DNA of 64,000 nucleotides from Psychrobacter sp. GP33 (GCF_014119005.1 NZ_JACGYX010000002.1:494337-558336); one strand, 5' to 3'; positions 30,083 through 40,777 are shown, numbered from the stretch's first letter. Numbers and translations: made by a program. The notes: generated from the letters alone by a model not told the origin.

Positions 30083-31624
30083 TTATACAGCAATCTTTTC
30101 GAAACGAGCAATAGATTCTACATGACCGGTATGGCAGAACATATCCATCACGCCAGCATGAGTTAACCGATAGCCTTGCTCCAGCAATGCCTTGGTATCA
30201 CGTGCTAGCGTAGCAGGATTACAAGACACATAAACAATACGTTCTGCATTAAACTTAGGCAAGTATTGCATAATTTCCCACGCACCAGAACGCGGTGGAT
30301 CTATAAGTAGCGCATCAAAACCTTGGTTCGCCCACGGTTTATCCGTACAATCTTGGGTCAAATCTTGGGTGTAAAACTCGGTATTATGTAGACCATTGCG
30401 ACGGGCGTTTTCCGCAGCGCGTGCGGTCATCGCATCACTGCCTTCAACGCCAACTACTGAACCAGTCTCACCAACCAAACGTGCCATTGGTAAACTAAAG
30501 TTACCTAATCCGCTGAATAAATCAAGCACGCGCTCGCCTGCTTTTAGCTCTAGCAAGTCGCAGGCAAGTTTGGTCATTTGGCGATTGACCGATAGATTAA
30601 CTTGGGTAAAGTCGGTCGGAATAAACTCAAACGTCAAGTCATATTCAGGCAGTTGATAGTACAAGCGACCGAACTGCTGGCTCATATCATCATCAGCGGT
30701 GAGAGCAATGCGCACGACACTGTCCGCGCCTTTAGGTTGCAAATAAAGCTGCCAGTTGCGCGCGGCAAAAAAGACTTTGAGTTTCTCAACATCAGCATCT
30801 GACAACGGTTCTAAATTGCGTACAATCAGCGCGACAGGCTGGTTGCCATCTGGCAACTCAGGTAAATATTCACCCATTGCCAACTCAAGCTGGGCAATTT
30901 TATCACGGCTGTCTAAAGTACTTATTAAGGCTTTTAAGTTTTCAATCTCAAAGCCAATACGCGGGTCAAGAATATGACATTCATTTAACTCAGCTAAAAA
31001 GTTGCTGGCACGCTCACGAAAGCCCACCAGCGCGGTTTGTTTTTTAGCCACATAACGCACGCCCAAACGTGCTTTAGTGCGATAGCCTAAACGGTCGCCA
31101 ACCACGGGCGCAAGCCACGTTTCAGGCTGTACGCCTGCTTGATGCTGCAACATCTCGGCAAGTACCGATTGCTTAAAGGTAATTTGACTCTCTGGCTGCC
31201 AGTGTTGCAAATTACAGCCACCGCAAACGCCAAAATGAGGGCAGGGTGGAACGGCACGTTCAGGATTTGGATTGGCGGTAATCGCAACTGCATCACCTTC
31301 TTCAAAGCTGGCGCGGCTATTGGTTAATTTAACCTCGACAATTTCACCCGGTAAGGCAAAGCTCACAAACACCTTTTTACCGTGCTTTTCTTCCGCATGA
31401 CCGTCCGCCACGCCAAAGCCATTGCCATAAACGGCAACGCCGCGCCCATCATGTGATAAGCCATCAATGGTAAAAGAGAGCGGTTCAGCATCTTTTAATC
31501 GGCGGCGTACCTTTGGCGAAGGTTTGTTCTTTTTCTTACTGGGCGGAATGGTGATGGTTTGCGCATCGCTATTGTTCGCAGCGGCATTGGGAGTTACAGA
31601 TGTCTTTGAGTCGGTGGGTTGCAT
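30083..31624 (-). CDS. rlmD: 23S rRNA (uracil-1939-C5) methyltransferase
   Basis: RlmD methylates U1939 of 23S rRNA using S-adenosylmethionine. Order: a basic low-complexity N-terminus (about 45 residues), a TRAM domain (~45-115), the [4Fe-4S] cysteines C128, C134 and C137 in [10 protein letters not shown] with a fourth in NECHIL, and the Rossmann-fold methyltransferase ([18 protein letters not shown]). The catalytic Cys is in [13 protein letters not shown]. It has 513 residues; the E. coli enzyme is ~430, and most of the surplus is the N-terminal tail. Neighbour relA follows in the same orientation, as in E. coli and Pseudomonas. Confidence 0.95.
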   Translation of the reverse strand: MQPTDSKTSVTPNAAANNSDAQTITIPPSKKKNKPSPKVRRRLKDAEPLSFTIDGLSHDGRGVAVYGNGFGVADGHAEEKHGKKVFVSFALPGEIVEVKLTNSRASFEEGDAVAITANPNPERAVPPCPHFGVCGGCNLQHWQPESQITFKQSVLAEMLQHQAGVQPETWLAPVVGDRLGYRTKARLGVRYVAKKQTALVGFRERASNFLAELNECHILDPRIGFEIENLKALISTLDSRDKIAQLELAMGEYLPELPDGNQPVALIVRNLEPLSDADVEKLKVFFAARNWQLYLQPKGADSVVRIALTADDDMSQQFGRLYYQLPEYDLTFEFIPTDFTQVNLSVNRQMTKLACDLLELKAGERVLDLFSGLGNFSLPMARLVGETGSVVGVEGSDAMTARAAENARRNGLHNTEFYTQDLTQDCTDKPWANQGFDALLIDPPRSGAWEIMQYLPKFNAERIVYVSCNPATLARDTKALLEQGYRLTHAGVMDMFCHTGHVESIARFEKIAV

Positions 31625-31716
31625 AAACCTGCCTATATAATGAAGGTATTGAAAATGGGGACAATTTTAACATATAAAACGCGTTAGGTATTCGACTGCG
31701 TTTCAGTCGTACCAGT

Positions 31717-31756
31717 AAAAAGACGGCGACTATAGATAAACTATGGTCGCCGTCTT
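31717..31756 (-). terminator. Rho-independent terminator after the exonuclease gene
   Basis: The inverted repeat AAGACGGCGAC(T)ATAG/CTAT(G)GTCGCCGTCTT with a short loop is followed by T on the minus strand, about 85 bases past the stop at 31840. Confidence 0.88.
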
Positions 31757-31839
31757 AATAAAATTTTGAAAAGCTGTTTTGATAAATAGTTTTAGACTTA
31801 TGACCCAGCACTTATCAATCGATACTTATCAATCAATCT

Positions 31840-32655
31840 TTATAATGCAATCCAATCCGTAAGAAATTCATGATGGCGAACGCTGCCATCATTTTCTGTC
31901 ATTGCGGTTAAATAATCTCGGGTTTGTACTTGCCACGTGTTAAAGCCTTCTGAAGATAATTTGCCAGTTAAACGTAACCAGCGCAAATAAATCAGCCAGG
32001 TATTCATGACATCGCTTTCACAATACACCGTGAGCGTTTCCCATTTATCTTGTTTCACCAAATCACCGACCATACTGCCATCAACATCCGTTTTGCCGGG
32101 CAGTCCGTACAAGCTTGCAACCACGTCCATGGATTGGCGTGCACTGGCACCATATTGGCTAAACCTATCCATCAAGTCTAAATGGCGATTGTGATAACGA
32201 TTGATATAATTGTCATAGCGCATCTTGCTGATATTATCGCCTTCTTCAAATAGTAGCGGCACGCTCAAATCATAAAGCATAGCACGATAAATCAGTACTG
32301 GAATATCAAAGCCTGAGCCATTCCAGCTGACCAATTGCGGCAAGTCTTGAAACTCAGTAAAGGCTTTAAAAAACTTACGTAAGATTTCTTTTTCCGATAA
32401 ATGCTCAGCGCTTAAGGAAAACAGTTTGCTCTCACCGTTTTTGACATAAAAGGCAGAAATACACACGATGCGCTGTAGCGGTACGCGCATAAAATCGCGC
32501 CCAGTTTCTTGGATGCGTATTGCTTGCAGCGCAGTAAAGGTATCGGCATCATTTAAATCTGCCAGTTGCGGATAAATACGACGCGCGGCATCAATGTCTG
32601 CCACCGTTTCAATATCGAAGACGAGTACCGGATTGTAAGGTAGAGAAGGGGTCAT
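31840..32655 (-). CDS. PolB-like 3'-5' exonuclease
   Basis: The preferred start is ATG 32655 (MTPSLPYNPVLVFDIETVADID), with AGGA seven bases upstream; a frame from 32676 adds seven residues. The DEDD-type exonuclease motifs are visible: Exo I FDIETVADID, Exo II VSWNGSGFDIPVLIYRA, and Exo III near YCESDVMNTWLIYLRW. The protein matches the family of predicted exonucleases related to the proofreading domain of DNA polymerase B. No polymerase domain is present at 271 residues. Its cellular role (RNA or DNA) is unknown. It lies between cysM and rlmD on the same strand. Confidence 0.88.
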   Translation of the reverse strand: MTPSLPYNPVLVFDIETVADIDAARRIYPQLADLNDADTFTALQAIRIQETGRDFMRVPLQRIVCISAFYVKNGESKLFSLSAEHLSEKEILRKFFKAFTEFQDLPQLVSWNGSGFDIPVLIYRAMLYDLSVPLLFEEGDNISKMRYDNYINRYHNRHLDLMDRFSQYGASARQSMDVVASLYGLPGKTDVDGSMVGDLVKQDKWETLTVYCESDVMNTWLIYLRWLRLTGKLSSEGFNTWQVQTRDYLTAMTENDGSVRHHEFLTDWIAL

Positions 32656-32721
32656 AACCGTATCCTGATTTACCATCTATGAGCGTTAGTTAAATTATAC
32701 TTTAACAGTTTGGATGTTGTG

Positions 32722-33666
32722 TTATTCACTGTCATCAACATTATATAAACCCGTTGATAGATAACGGTCACCGCGGTCACAGACGATAAAGGCAATCACA
32801 GCATCAGGGTTGGCTTTGGCAATTTGTACTGCTGCCCATGCTGCCGCTCCAGAAGAGACCCCTGCAAATATTCCCTCAGTTTTTGCCAATTTACGCATAT
32901 AAACTTCTGCAATGTGTTGCTCAATATCCATCACTTCATCGACCAAATCGGCTTCATAAATACCCGGCATATAAGCAGCAGGCCAGCGGCGAATTCCCGC
33001 AATTGACGCTTCTTCATCAGGTTGCAAGCCGATGATTTGAATGGCTGGATTTTGTTCTTTTAAATATTGTGATACGCCCGTAATGGTGCCCGTCGTGCCC
33101 ATCGAGCTGATAAAGTGGGTAATTTTACCACTCGTTTGTTGCCACAATTCAGGACCTGTGGTCAGGTAATGCGCCTGCTTATTATCGGGATTATTGAACT
33201 GATCCAGCACCACACCCAAGCCGTCCGCTTGCATTTGTAACGCCAAGTCGCGCGCTACTTCCATGCCTTCGTCAACCTCAATTAACGTTGCGCCATAAGC
33301 AATCATTGCATCTTTACGTTCTTGGGTCGAATTGGTTGGCATGAGTAGCGTAATTGGATAACCACGCATTGCCGCCACCATCGCAAGGGCGATCCCAGTA
33401 TTACCGCTGGTGGCTTCAATTAAAGTGTCACCGGGCTTGATGTCACCGCGCTGCTCAGCCTGATAAATCATATTAAAAGCGGGGCGGTCTTTTACTGAAC
33501 CGGCTGGGTTGTTTCCTTCTAACTTAGCGAGTAATTGTGCGCCATTGTTAATCTGTTCTTGTTCAGGCAAGCGATGCAATCTCACCAGTGGCGTTTGCCC
33601 CACGCAATCAGCAAGGTCAGTAATTTGGGTGATAAAGTTCGCATTTGATATGGTCGTAGACGACAT
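32722..33666 (-). CDS. cysM: Cysteine synthase B
   Basis: CysM makes cysteine (or S-sulfocysteine, with thiosulfate) from O-acetylserine, using PLP. The Schiff-base lysine is K59 in EGNNPAGSVKDRPA; substrate loop EATSGNTGIALA and the PLP phosphate loop SSMGTTGTITG are present. NPAGSVKDRPA and the WPAAYMP region favour CysM over CysK. The length of 314 residues is a little above the usual ~300. AAGGA precedes the ATG. It is divergent from gacS, as in Pseudomonas-type genomes. Confidence 0.94.
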   Translation of the reverse strand: MSSTTISNANFITQITDLADCVGQTPLVRLHRLPEQEQINNGAQLLAKLEGNNPAGSVKDRPAFNMIYQAEQRGDIKPGDTLIEATSGNTGIALAMVAAMRGYPITLLMPTNSTQERKDAMIAYGATLIEVDEGMEVARDLALQMQADGLGVVLDQFNNPDNKQAHYLTTGPELWQQTSGKITHFISSMGTTGTITGVSQYLKEQNPAIQIIGLQPDEEASIAGIRRWPAAYMPGIYEADLVDEVMDIEQHIAEVYMRKLAKTEGIFAGVSSGAAAWAAVQIAKANPDAVIAFIVCDRGDRYLSTGLYNVDDSE

Positions 33667-33972
33667 AAGACATCCTTGTTGTTATTTTCGATAAAAGGGT
33701 TAAAGCGGCGCTTTATCGGTGGATAAAAAGTGGCATTATTATATCATTTTGTTTTTAGATGCGCTGAAGGCATCCAAAATTATTGTTTAGTAAATTGTTT
33801 GTTGAGATTCTAGCTGAGTAGAGATTATTGTGAATATAAGGGTTATAGGTGTTTCTCTATAAAGAATGAATAAAAACATTGCCAGCCTTTAGCATTATAA
33901 ATGCTGCTAAAATAGCGGAGCATTCATGCTGTCCCAAATTCTCAATGGTATTTACAGGAGTTCATAATTAGC
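33667..33972. other. Divergent control region of cysM and gacS
   Basis: This AT-rich region of 306 bases lies between two divergent genes and must carry both promoters. No frame or RNA gene is evident. Confidence 0.5.
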
Positions 33973-36900
33973 ATGGCATATAAAAAACGCTTTGATACCA
34001 GTAGTGCCTATGGTCAGTTGATTATCTTGGTATTTTTGCCCATTTGTGTGCTCGCAGCGGTTGGCGGTATCTTGGTGTTTCATGAGACCATGCGCGCCAG
34101 TGAGTCGGAACAAGAGGCGTTAGCAGAAGCGGTATTAATTCGTTATAAACCCATGGTCACAGAGCTGATTCCTGAATTGCTTGAGCAAGAACGTGAGCAA
34201 TTAAAAGACAATGAAAAAACGGCGAAAGAAATCGTTGGTGGTGTAGCATCTGCTAGTCAGACAGCACTTGAAACCAGTATGAAAAATTCGCAATTACCCG
34301 TATCGCAAGTGCACTCTGACCATTATATTAGTGCGCGTGGTGGCAGTCTTAGCAGTGCGGTGCTTTCAGAAGAAGCACTAGGCGGAGTAAAAACGCCAAC
34401 TGCATCGAATGCGATTATTATTGATGAAAACCGCGCTATTGATGCCAATCGTACCAATTCTACGGTCGTCCCTAAAGGCGCAATGGCAACGCTGGTAGCG
34501 ATTCGCGATAAGCTTAGCCGGATGCAGTCCGAACAGCACGTTCAACGCATTGCTATTGTTAATGAAGACAACCAAGTGCTGGCGACCGTGGGGTATGGTG
34601 TCAATGAAGCATGGCCAATTATTGATGCCTCGAAAAATTTTTTAGCACAGCAAGCCACGCCAATCGGTACGGCTTATGGCAGTATTTTAGGCGAGTTTGA
34701 AGGGCAGCGCTTATGGCTGCTGGTTGATATGGACAATGAGCCGTTATTTATCGCCCGTTATCGTATCGCAATGGCGCTGATCATTACCGGTTTATTGACG
34801 CTACTGATTTTATTACTCAGCTTAAATATTTATGCCAAGCGCTGGATTGCCCCGATTTATGAGCTGCGCTTACAACTGCAACGTACCCATGTCGATAATT
34901 TATATAAGCCCATTCCCGTAGAATCGGATGGCGAGCTGAACTTATTACAACAAGATTTGGTCAAGACATTACGTCGTTTGCACTCAAGCTTTCAGGAGTT
35001 AAAAGACCACGCTGAACAAAGCGAAGATGACTTGCGGCTGGCATTTGATGAGATGGAAATGCAGAATATCTCCATTCGTAATTCGCGCGATGCGGCGATT
35101 TCAACCAGCCAAGCTAAGTCGGCATTTTTAGCCAATATCAGTCATGAATTGCGCACGCCCTTAAACAGCATTGATGGTTTCATTAATTTGCTGGCGCGCC
35201 ACGGCGAGCTAAATGCAGAACAAGACTTGTACGTGCAGACCATTCGTAAATCTTCCGCGCATTTACTGGCATTAGTCAATGATGTGCTTGATTTTTCTAA
35301 AATTGAAGCTGGCAAATTATTACTCGATCGTCATGAATTTGACCTGTATGACACCGTTTATGATGTCGTGGATATGCTCTCGCCGGTGTCGGCAGAAAAA
35401 GGATTGCGCGTGGCAGTATTGTTTTATAACGATGTACCAATGCGTATCGTCGGTGATGCACTGCGCCTCAAGCAAATATTGACCAATATTGTCGGTAATG
35501 CCATTAAGTTCACTGATACAGGCGACGTGGTGGTGCGTGTTAGCTTAGACGATTATCAAGACAATTATCTAATGATTAGTGTGCAAGACAGTGGAAAGGG
35601 TATTTCCGCTGCCGATCAAAAAATGCTGTTCCAAAGCTTTAGTCAAGGCGATCCGTCAATTACTCGTCAGTATGGTGGTAGTGGACTTGGCTTGGTCATC
35701 TCCAAACAATTAACACGCTTGATGGGTGGTGATATTGGTTTTTATGACAATGCGCAAGAGAACATTGCCAATCAAGGAGCGACTTTTTGGTTTCGAATGC
35801 CAACCCATGTCGACGTACTAGAAGCGGAAACTGGTCAAACTATTGCCCTACCGATATTATCGCCTCTTGCCAGTCCCACCGATGAGTTCCATGTCTTGGT
35901 TTGGATAAATCATGCCGCCTCACGGCAAGTGCTCAAAGCAAGTCTACAAAATTTGCCCATTCATTTGACCCAAGCTAACTCCTTACCGGGCGTACTTGAA
36001 TCGCTAAAAGAGCGCGGCAATTATTGGGATTGGGTGATTGTCGATAATGATACTCAAGATGATATGATGGCACTGCTTAAACAAATTCGCCTGCATTATC
36101 AAGGTAAACTGGCGGTCTTTGGGTATCAAGTTGCTGCTGACCAAGCATTACTCAACCGTTATCACGCCAATATTTTATACGAGCCGTTAGACAAGCGCCA
36201 ACTTTATGCCATGCTCGATACTCAAAAGAAAACCTTGCCTGTACAAAACCAAATGCCGCGTTGGCATGGGGTGACGGTGTTAGCGGTTGACGATCATTTG
36301 CCCAATCTATTGGTTTTGGATGCGCTGCTCAGCGAGTTTGGTATCAATGTCATTACGGCTAATAGCGGTTTTGATGCCATTGAGATTATCAGTAAACAAC
36401 AGACCAAACATCATAAAACCTCTAAAACGACTCAGCAAAGTTTATCTAATAAAACACAAATTTCTAAAGCCGAAGCGCGAGCGCAAGTCAGTAAAACTGC
36501 TGCTCATTCTAATGCTAATACTCATAATAACGTAGAGGAAAAAGTCCGCGCTGATGATAAAGATCGCATTGACCTGATATTTATGGACATTCAAATGCCA
36601 CGCATGTCAGGGCGCGCAGCAGCGGAGCAAATTCGGAATATCGAAAATCCTGACCAGCGTATTCCTATCATTGCTTTAACTGCGCATGGATTGTCAGATG
36701 AGCGTGACAAGCTGATTGCCAGTGGTATCGATGATTATGTCGGTAAACCTATTAGTCAGCCACAACTGCTACAAGTGCTGCAAAAATGGCTAAATCGCCC
36801 AGCCACGTCTGAGCGCTATGTTTTACATGACTCTTCTTCTAACACTTTGTCTAATTCTTCTTCTAACACTTTGTCTAACTCTGCACCTGATGTGTTGCCT

Positions 36901-37722
36901 ACGACCACTCATACACAAACCTTGTCCCAAACGCAATTATCCACGCAAAATTTACCAGTGGCAGACAGCTTGGCTAAATCGGTTACGGCGCCAAAGCTAC
37001 TTACCCAAAATATGCTATCCAATTCTGGTGAGAACAACTATCAGAACACCAATGTTCCAACCAGCACCAGAAAACCTGGGATGCGCAAGGATCACAACAT
37101 ATCACGACCGTTATCGCTTAAAAAAATACGCGATAACTATCTGCGTGATAGTCAGCCGCGTGACGACTATCTGCGTGAACCTCAGCGTATCACGCAGCCA
37201 CGCTATCAAGAGCATTTGCAACAGTCAGAGCCGGACTTAATCACTGAGCAAGTGACACAGTCGCCGGATTATCTACCGTCAGACAGCCGTTTAAACTCCA
37301 GTGCGATAGCTGAGCTTGCGATTTTGGATTGGCAAGACGCATTAACCCGTTCAGCAAATAAACCAGATTTAGCGGCTACCTTGGTTATCATGATGCTCGA
37401 TACTATTGTTAATGAAAAAGAGGCGCTAGCGCAAGCATGGCAAGATCGTGACCGTAGTGAACTTAGTCAAATTGCCCATCGTATTCTAGGGGCGAGTCGT
37501 TATACAGGCGTGCCACAACTGCGCCAGGCCAGCCAAGATTTAGAGGATAAATGCTTATTAAACATTCAACATACCACGCCAGCACAGTTTGCCATGCTCA
37601 AGCCTTATTATGAAACGTTGCTACTGGCATTGACTAATTTACAAACGCTCGATTTAGACCCTTATCCAGAGTTAGGTTTTCATCGTCTGAGCGAAAATGA
37701 TATGACATGGAAAATGATTTGA
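33973..37722 (+). CDS. gacS: GacS/BarA-type hybrid sensor histidine kinase
   Basis: This tripartite hybrid kinase probably feeds a GacA/UvrY-type regulator encoded elsewhere. Order: membrane helix ~15-37, periplasmic sensor to ~265, second helix ~265-287, HAMP, coiled coil, HisKA with H391 in ISHELRTPLN, and an ATPase domain (GNAIKFTDTGD, DSGKGI, GGSGLGL). A degenerate receiver (WVIVDND) comes next, then a true receiver with D872 in IFMDIQMP and KP downstream. A Ser/Asn/Gln/Arg-rich linker follows, and an Hpt domain with H1169 in AHRILGAS. At 1249 residues it is far longer than BarA (~918). Surplus lies in the periplasmic part, a ~50-residue insert inside the receiver and the ~200-residue linker. 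AGGAG lies 12 bases before the ATG. Confidence 0.93.
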   Translation: MAYKKRFDTSSAYGQLIILVFLPICVLAAVGGILVFHETMRASESEQEALAEAVLIRYKPMVTELIPELLEQEREQLKDNEKTAKEIVGGVASASQTALETSMKNSQLPVSQVHSDHYISARGGSLSSAVLSEEALGGVKTPTASNAIIIDENRAIDANRTNSTVVPKGAMATLVAIRDKLSRMQSEQHVQRIAIVNEDNQVLATVGYGVNEAWPIIDASKNFLAQQATPIGTAYGSILGEFEGQRLWLLVDMDNEPLFIARYRIAMALIITGLLTLLILLLSLNIYAKRWIAPIYELRLQLQRTHVDNLYKPIPVESDGELNLLQQDLVKTLRRLHSSFQELKDHAEQSEDDLRLAFDEMEMQNISIRNSRDAAISTSQAKSAFLANISHELRTPLNSIDGFINLLARHGELNAEQDLYVQTIRKSSAHLLALVNDVLDFSKIEAGKLLLDRHEFDLYDTVYDVVDMLSPVSAEKGLRVAVLFYNDVPMRIVGDALRLKQILTNIVGNAIKFTDTGDVVVRVSLDDYQDNYLMISVQDSGKGISAADQKMLFQSFSQGDPSITRQYGGSGLGLVISKQLTRLMGGDIGFYDNAQENIANQGATFWFRMPTHVDVLEAETGQTIALPILSPLASPTDEFHVLVWINHAASRQVLKASLQNLPIHLTQANSLPGVLESLKERGNYWDWVIVDNDTQDDMMALLKQIRLHYQGKLAVFGYQVAADQALLNRYHANILYEPLDKRQLYAMLDTQKKTLPVQNQMPRWHGVTVLAVDDHLPNLLVLDALLSEFGINVITANSGFDAIEIISKQQTKHHKTSKTTQQSLSNKTQISKAEARAQVSKTAAHSNANTHNNVEEKVRADDKDRIDLIFMDIQMPRMSGRAAAEQIRNIENPDQRIPIIALTAHGLSDERDKLIASGIDDYVGKPISQPQLLQVLQKWLNRPATSERYVLHDSSSNTLSNSSSNTLSNSAPDVLPTTTHTQTLSQTQLSTQNLPVADSLAKSVTAPKLLTQNMLSNSGENNYQNTNVPTSTRKPGMRKDHNISRPLSLKKIRDNYLRDSQPRDDYLREPQRITQPRYQEHLQQSEPDLITEQVTQSPDYLPSDSRLNSSAIAELAILDWQDALTRSANKPDLAATLVIMMLDTIVNEKEALAQAWQDRDRSELSQIAHRILGASRYTGVPQLRQASQDLEDKCLLNIQHTTPAQFAMLKPYYETLLLALTNLQTLDLDPYPELGFHRLSENDMTWKMI
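36832..36879 (+). repeat. 24-bp tandem duplication inside gacS
   Basis: Two adjacent copies of a 24-base unit differ only at the last base. Each encodes eight residues in frame (SSNTLSNS-type) in the linker between receiver and Hpt, so copy number can change without breaking the frame. Confidence 0.9.
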
Positions 37723-37915
37723 TAATAAGCGTTGAGGTTCATTGCAATGCTTAATACGAATGCTAATTGTTGTGGAAAAATGCCATATCTTTACGGTCAG
37801 TTATTGATAAGGCAGCACTGATATAAGCCTGATAATATTGAAATCAGCTTTATTATTAATAACTTCTTTTTTATTAATTTATTTCGTATCAATATTTCTG
37901 CTATTAAGGACTGTC

Positions 37916-38728
37916 ATGCATGCCATCGCCGCTTATCAATATCAAACCATACAAGTGAGTATTGCCCAAGATACTTTAACCGTGACTTTAAATCGTCCGC
38001 ATAAAAAAAATGCTATGAGCTTTGAGATGATGCAGGAACTGATTGCTGCTGCTGCAAGAATTACAAAAGATAAAACCTTACGCGCCGTTATCATTCATGG
38101 GGCGGATGCGACATTCTGTGCTGGTATTGATTTGGGCGATTTGAATCAAACTAAAAACCAAGCCTATGCTTTATGGGAATTAATAAAGCCGTGTCAAAGC
38201 TTATTTCAGCGCGTCTGCTTGGTTTGGCGTGAGGTGCCGATTCCGGTTATCGCTGTGTTAGAAGGGCATTGTATTGGTGCAGGATTGCAGTTGGCATTGG
38301 CGTGTGATGTAAGGATTAGTAGCCCTGAGTGTCAATTTTCTATTATGGAAGCGAAATGGGGTTTGGTGCCAGATATGGGCTTGACGCAATCGGCGCTCGG
38401 TGTGGTGCGTGTCGATGTGTTAAAAGAGTTAGCAATGAGTGCAAGAGTAATTGATGCGATTGCAGCTGAAAAGTTAGGGCTCATTAGCCATTGTCACGAT
38501 ATGCCTTTAGTGCATGCTCAAGCCCTTGCTGCCGAATTTGCCCAACTCTCGCCCGATGCGGTGCTGGCAAGTAAACGGGTTATTAATGCGATGTATCAGC
38601 AATCTGCGATGACCCTTTATCAAGAAAAATTATGGCAAATAAAACTCATGCTCGGACGTAACCGTAAACTTGCGCTCAAAAAAGTTAAGCAAGCAAGTAC
38701 TGTATTTACGAAACGTCAATTTCACTAG
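37916..38728 (+). CDS. Enoyl-CoA hydratase/isomerase family protein
   Basis: The start is ATG 37916, with AAGGA at 37905-37909; an upstream extension of the frame (26 hydrophobic residues from 37838) has no ribosome binding site and is probably not translated. The crotonase fold is clear: LTVTLNRPHKKNAMS, FCAGIDLGDL (first oxyanion-hole segment), and GHCIGAGLQLALACDVRI (second). The E. coli-type catalytic glutamates are only partly recognisable (ISSPECQFSIMEAKWGLVPDMG). It acts on a CoA thioester of unknown chain type. The 270-residue length is normal. A terminator lies 130 bases downstream. Confidence 0.88.
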   Translation: MHAIAAYQYQTIQVSIAQDTLTVTLNRPHKKNAMSFEMMQELIAAAARITKDKTLRAVIIHGADATFCAGIDLGDLNQTKNQAYALWELIKPCQSLFQRVCLVWREVPIPVIAVLEGHCIGAGLQLALACDVRISSPECQFSIMEAKWGLVPDMGLTQSALGVVRVDVLKELAMSARVIDAIAAEKLGLISHCHDMPLVHAQALAAEFAQLSPDAVLASKRVINAMYQQSAMTLYQEKLWQIKLMLGRNRKLALKKVKQASTVFTKRQFH

Positions 38729-38856
38729 CATGCATCTTTTTAAAATAACTAGCGTTAGATTAAAATCAATCTCCAACCTCATTTTTTATGAATAAGTAAG
38801 CGCGGTAGCCTTTATGTGAGGGCTAGTTGCCAAACATTTTACGTTCATTGAAATAT

Positions 38857-38895
38857 TAGCAGACAGTACGATATAACTCTGTCTGCTATTTTTTT
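38857..38895 (+). terminator. Rho-independent terminator after the enoyl-CoA hydratase gene
   Basis: TAGCAGACAG pairs perfectly with CTGTCTGCTA across a 12-base loop and is followed by seven or more T. Confidence 0.88.
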
Positions 38896-38966
38896 GCGTC
38901 AAATTAGCAATCACTTGATCTGCTAATAGCCTAACCATAAATAATATAACCCTAATGGTCTAAATT

Positions 38967-40226
38967 ATGTCTGCTCCAAAGTCTAACTTGTCTCATGAGT
39001 CTTCCGCTTCAAATCGTGTCCGCTCAGCTGAACTGCCTGTTGCATGGATTATGATGCTGGGGCTGATTGTTGCTGTCGGTCCTTTATCGATTGATATGTA
39101 CTTACCCGCGCTGCCGTCAATGGCAAAAGATTTTGGCGTATCGACCGCATTTATTGCCAATTCAGTACCTGCTTATTTTATGGGTTTGGTATTTGGGCAG
39201 TTAGTGTATGGACCATTGAGCGACCGTATTGGACGCGTAAAGCCATTATATTTTGGGATGACGTTGTATATCATTGCATCAGTGATTTGTGCCACGACTA
39301 ATAATGAGTATGTACTTTTTGTCGGACGCACGTTCCAAGCGCTCGGTGCCTGCGTCGGAGCAGTGGTCACACGGGCTGCAATTCGGGATCGTCTCACCGC
39401 TAGGCAGACTGCAAAAGCCTTTTCTATCATGATATTGGTTATGGGCTTAGCGCCGATATTAGCGCCTTCATTGGGGGCATTGTTTTTACAGTTTTTTAGC
39501 TGGCATTCTATATTTTGGTTTTTAGCCGCTTTTGGTGCACTGAACTTAGTCCTAACCAGACTTTTCTTTTTTGAAACGTTAAGTGAAGAAAATCGTAACG
39601 TCCGTCCCGCTAAGGAAGTGTTCAGTCAGTATTGGGACTTATTAAAAGATCCTACCTTTAATTATCCAGCGATTGGTGGTGGTTTACTGATGGGCGCAAT
39701 GTTCGTTTATATCAGCGCGGCTTCCGAATTAATTATGGACACTTACGGTATCTCATCAACCCATTTTGGATGGATTTTTGGATTGAATGCGGCAGGATTT
39801 GTAGGCTTAACCCAGCTTAATCAATGGTTAACCAACCATTTTCGTATTCTCAGCATATTACGCTTTGGTGCGATGATGCAGGTTATTGCCTCAGCTGGGT
39901 TGTTTATTTTAGGCATTAGTTTTGGCATTGAGGCATGGCTACCACTTGTCTTGGCCTGTATCTTCTTTTGTATTGCAGGTCTTGGATTGACGCAACCGAA
40001 TTCCTCCGCTATTGCGCTTGCTTTTCAAAAACATCGTGCTGGTATGGCAAGTGCGCTTCAAGGCTCACTCATGTTTTCTGTAGGCATTTTTGGCGGGCTG
40101 CTGCTTAACCTCTTTCCAGTCAATCCCGTGCTTAAACTTGGTATTACCATGTTTCTGCTGATGAGCCTCGGCTGTCTGCTAATTTGGCGCATTGATCGGA
40201 ATTTAGACCTTGATAATGCTGAATAA
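38967..40226 (+). CDS. Bcr/CflA family drug-resistance transporter (MFS)
   Basis: This MFS exporter has 419 residues and about 12 membrane helices. The family hallmarks of Bcr/CflA are visible: PLSIDMYLPALPSMAKDFGVS in the first helix, motif A GPLSDRIGRVKPL between helices 2 and 3, and RTFQALGACVGAVVTRAAIRD in motif C position. Members export drugs such as bicyclomycin, or amino-acid derivatives, by proton antiport. The true substrate cannot be read. There is no strong ribosome binding site at ATG 38967. It stands alone. Confidence 0.9.
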   Translation: MSAPKSNLSHESSASNRVRSAELPVAWIMMLGLIVAVGPLSIDMYLPALPSMAKDFGVSTAFIANSVPAYFMGLVFGQLVYGPLSDRIGRVKPLYFGMTLYIIASVICATTNNEYVLFVGRTFQALGACVGAVVTRAAIRDRLTARQTAKAFSIMILVMGLAPILAPSLGALFLQFFSWHSIFWFLAAFGALNLVLTRLFFFETLSEENRNVRPAKEVFSQYWDLLKDPTFNYPAIGGGLLMGAMFVYISAASELIMDTYGISSTHFGWIFGLNAAGFVGLTQLNQWLTNHFRILSILRFGAMMQVIASAGLFILGISFGIEAWLPLVLACIFFCIAGLGLTQPNSSAIALAFQKHRAGMASALQGSLMFSVGIFGGLLLNLFPVNPVLKLGITMFLLMSLGCLLIWRIDRNLDLDNAE

Positions 40227-40777
40227 TAAGCTTAGTTGAATAAAATACGATTTTAAACGGTACCACTCATCGATAAACGGTAAAATAGTGGAACTTTGTC
40301 GTTGCTTTTATAAAACTACTTGAGTATTATGAAAAGTAAAATTATGTATCAATTGTATAGTAATTATATTTTTATGTGTCTAGCATCTATTAAACAAGTA
40401 TTTATCATCTAAGTGGATTATTAACACCATAATAAGAGTTTTTTGACATTTAAATATCTGTTATTTCTCGCTTTTTTTAAATTTTTTTCTATTTAGTGCT
40501 CATTTATCAATAATTTGTTACTCCTGCAAGATTATCGATCCACCATATATTTGCGTGCACCACTCATAAGATGCACCAAAAAAAACCAAATTTTATTCTA
40601 CTTTAAATGCACAGCAGCGATGACGTTACTGTGCTCTTGCTATGACCAGTATTACTATAGATTGGCAAAATATTTCTGCTATGAGTTGTAATTTTAACTT
40701 TATTAAATAGCTGTGTTTGCCTCTCTTTATAGAATCTACCCTCATTTTTATTCTCTGATTGAACAAGGAAGTTAATT
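40227..40777. other. Long AT-rich upstream region of the Che-like operon
   Basis: These 551 bases hold no convincing gene. Homopolymer T and A runs are frequent, for example near 40470-40495. Two short minus-strand frames at its end overlap the kinase start and look like chance. It is longer than needed for a simple promoter. Confidence 0.4.

Noticed and set aside
37838..37915. Hydrophobic 26-residue N-terminal extension of the enoyl-CoA hydratase-like protein, which could pass for a signal anchor
   Set aside because: A good AAGGA ribosome binding site sits before ATG 37916, and the crotonase fold starts right there. The extension has no ribosome binding site and is AT-rich spacer.
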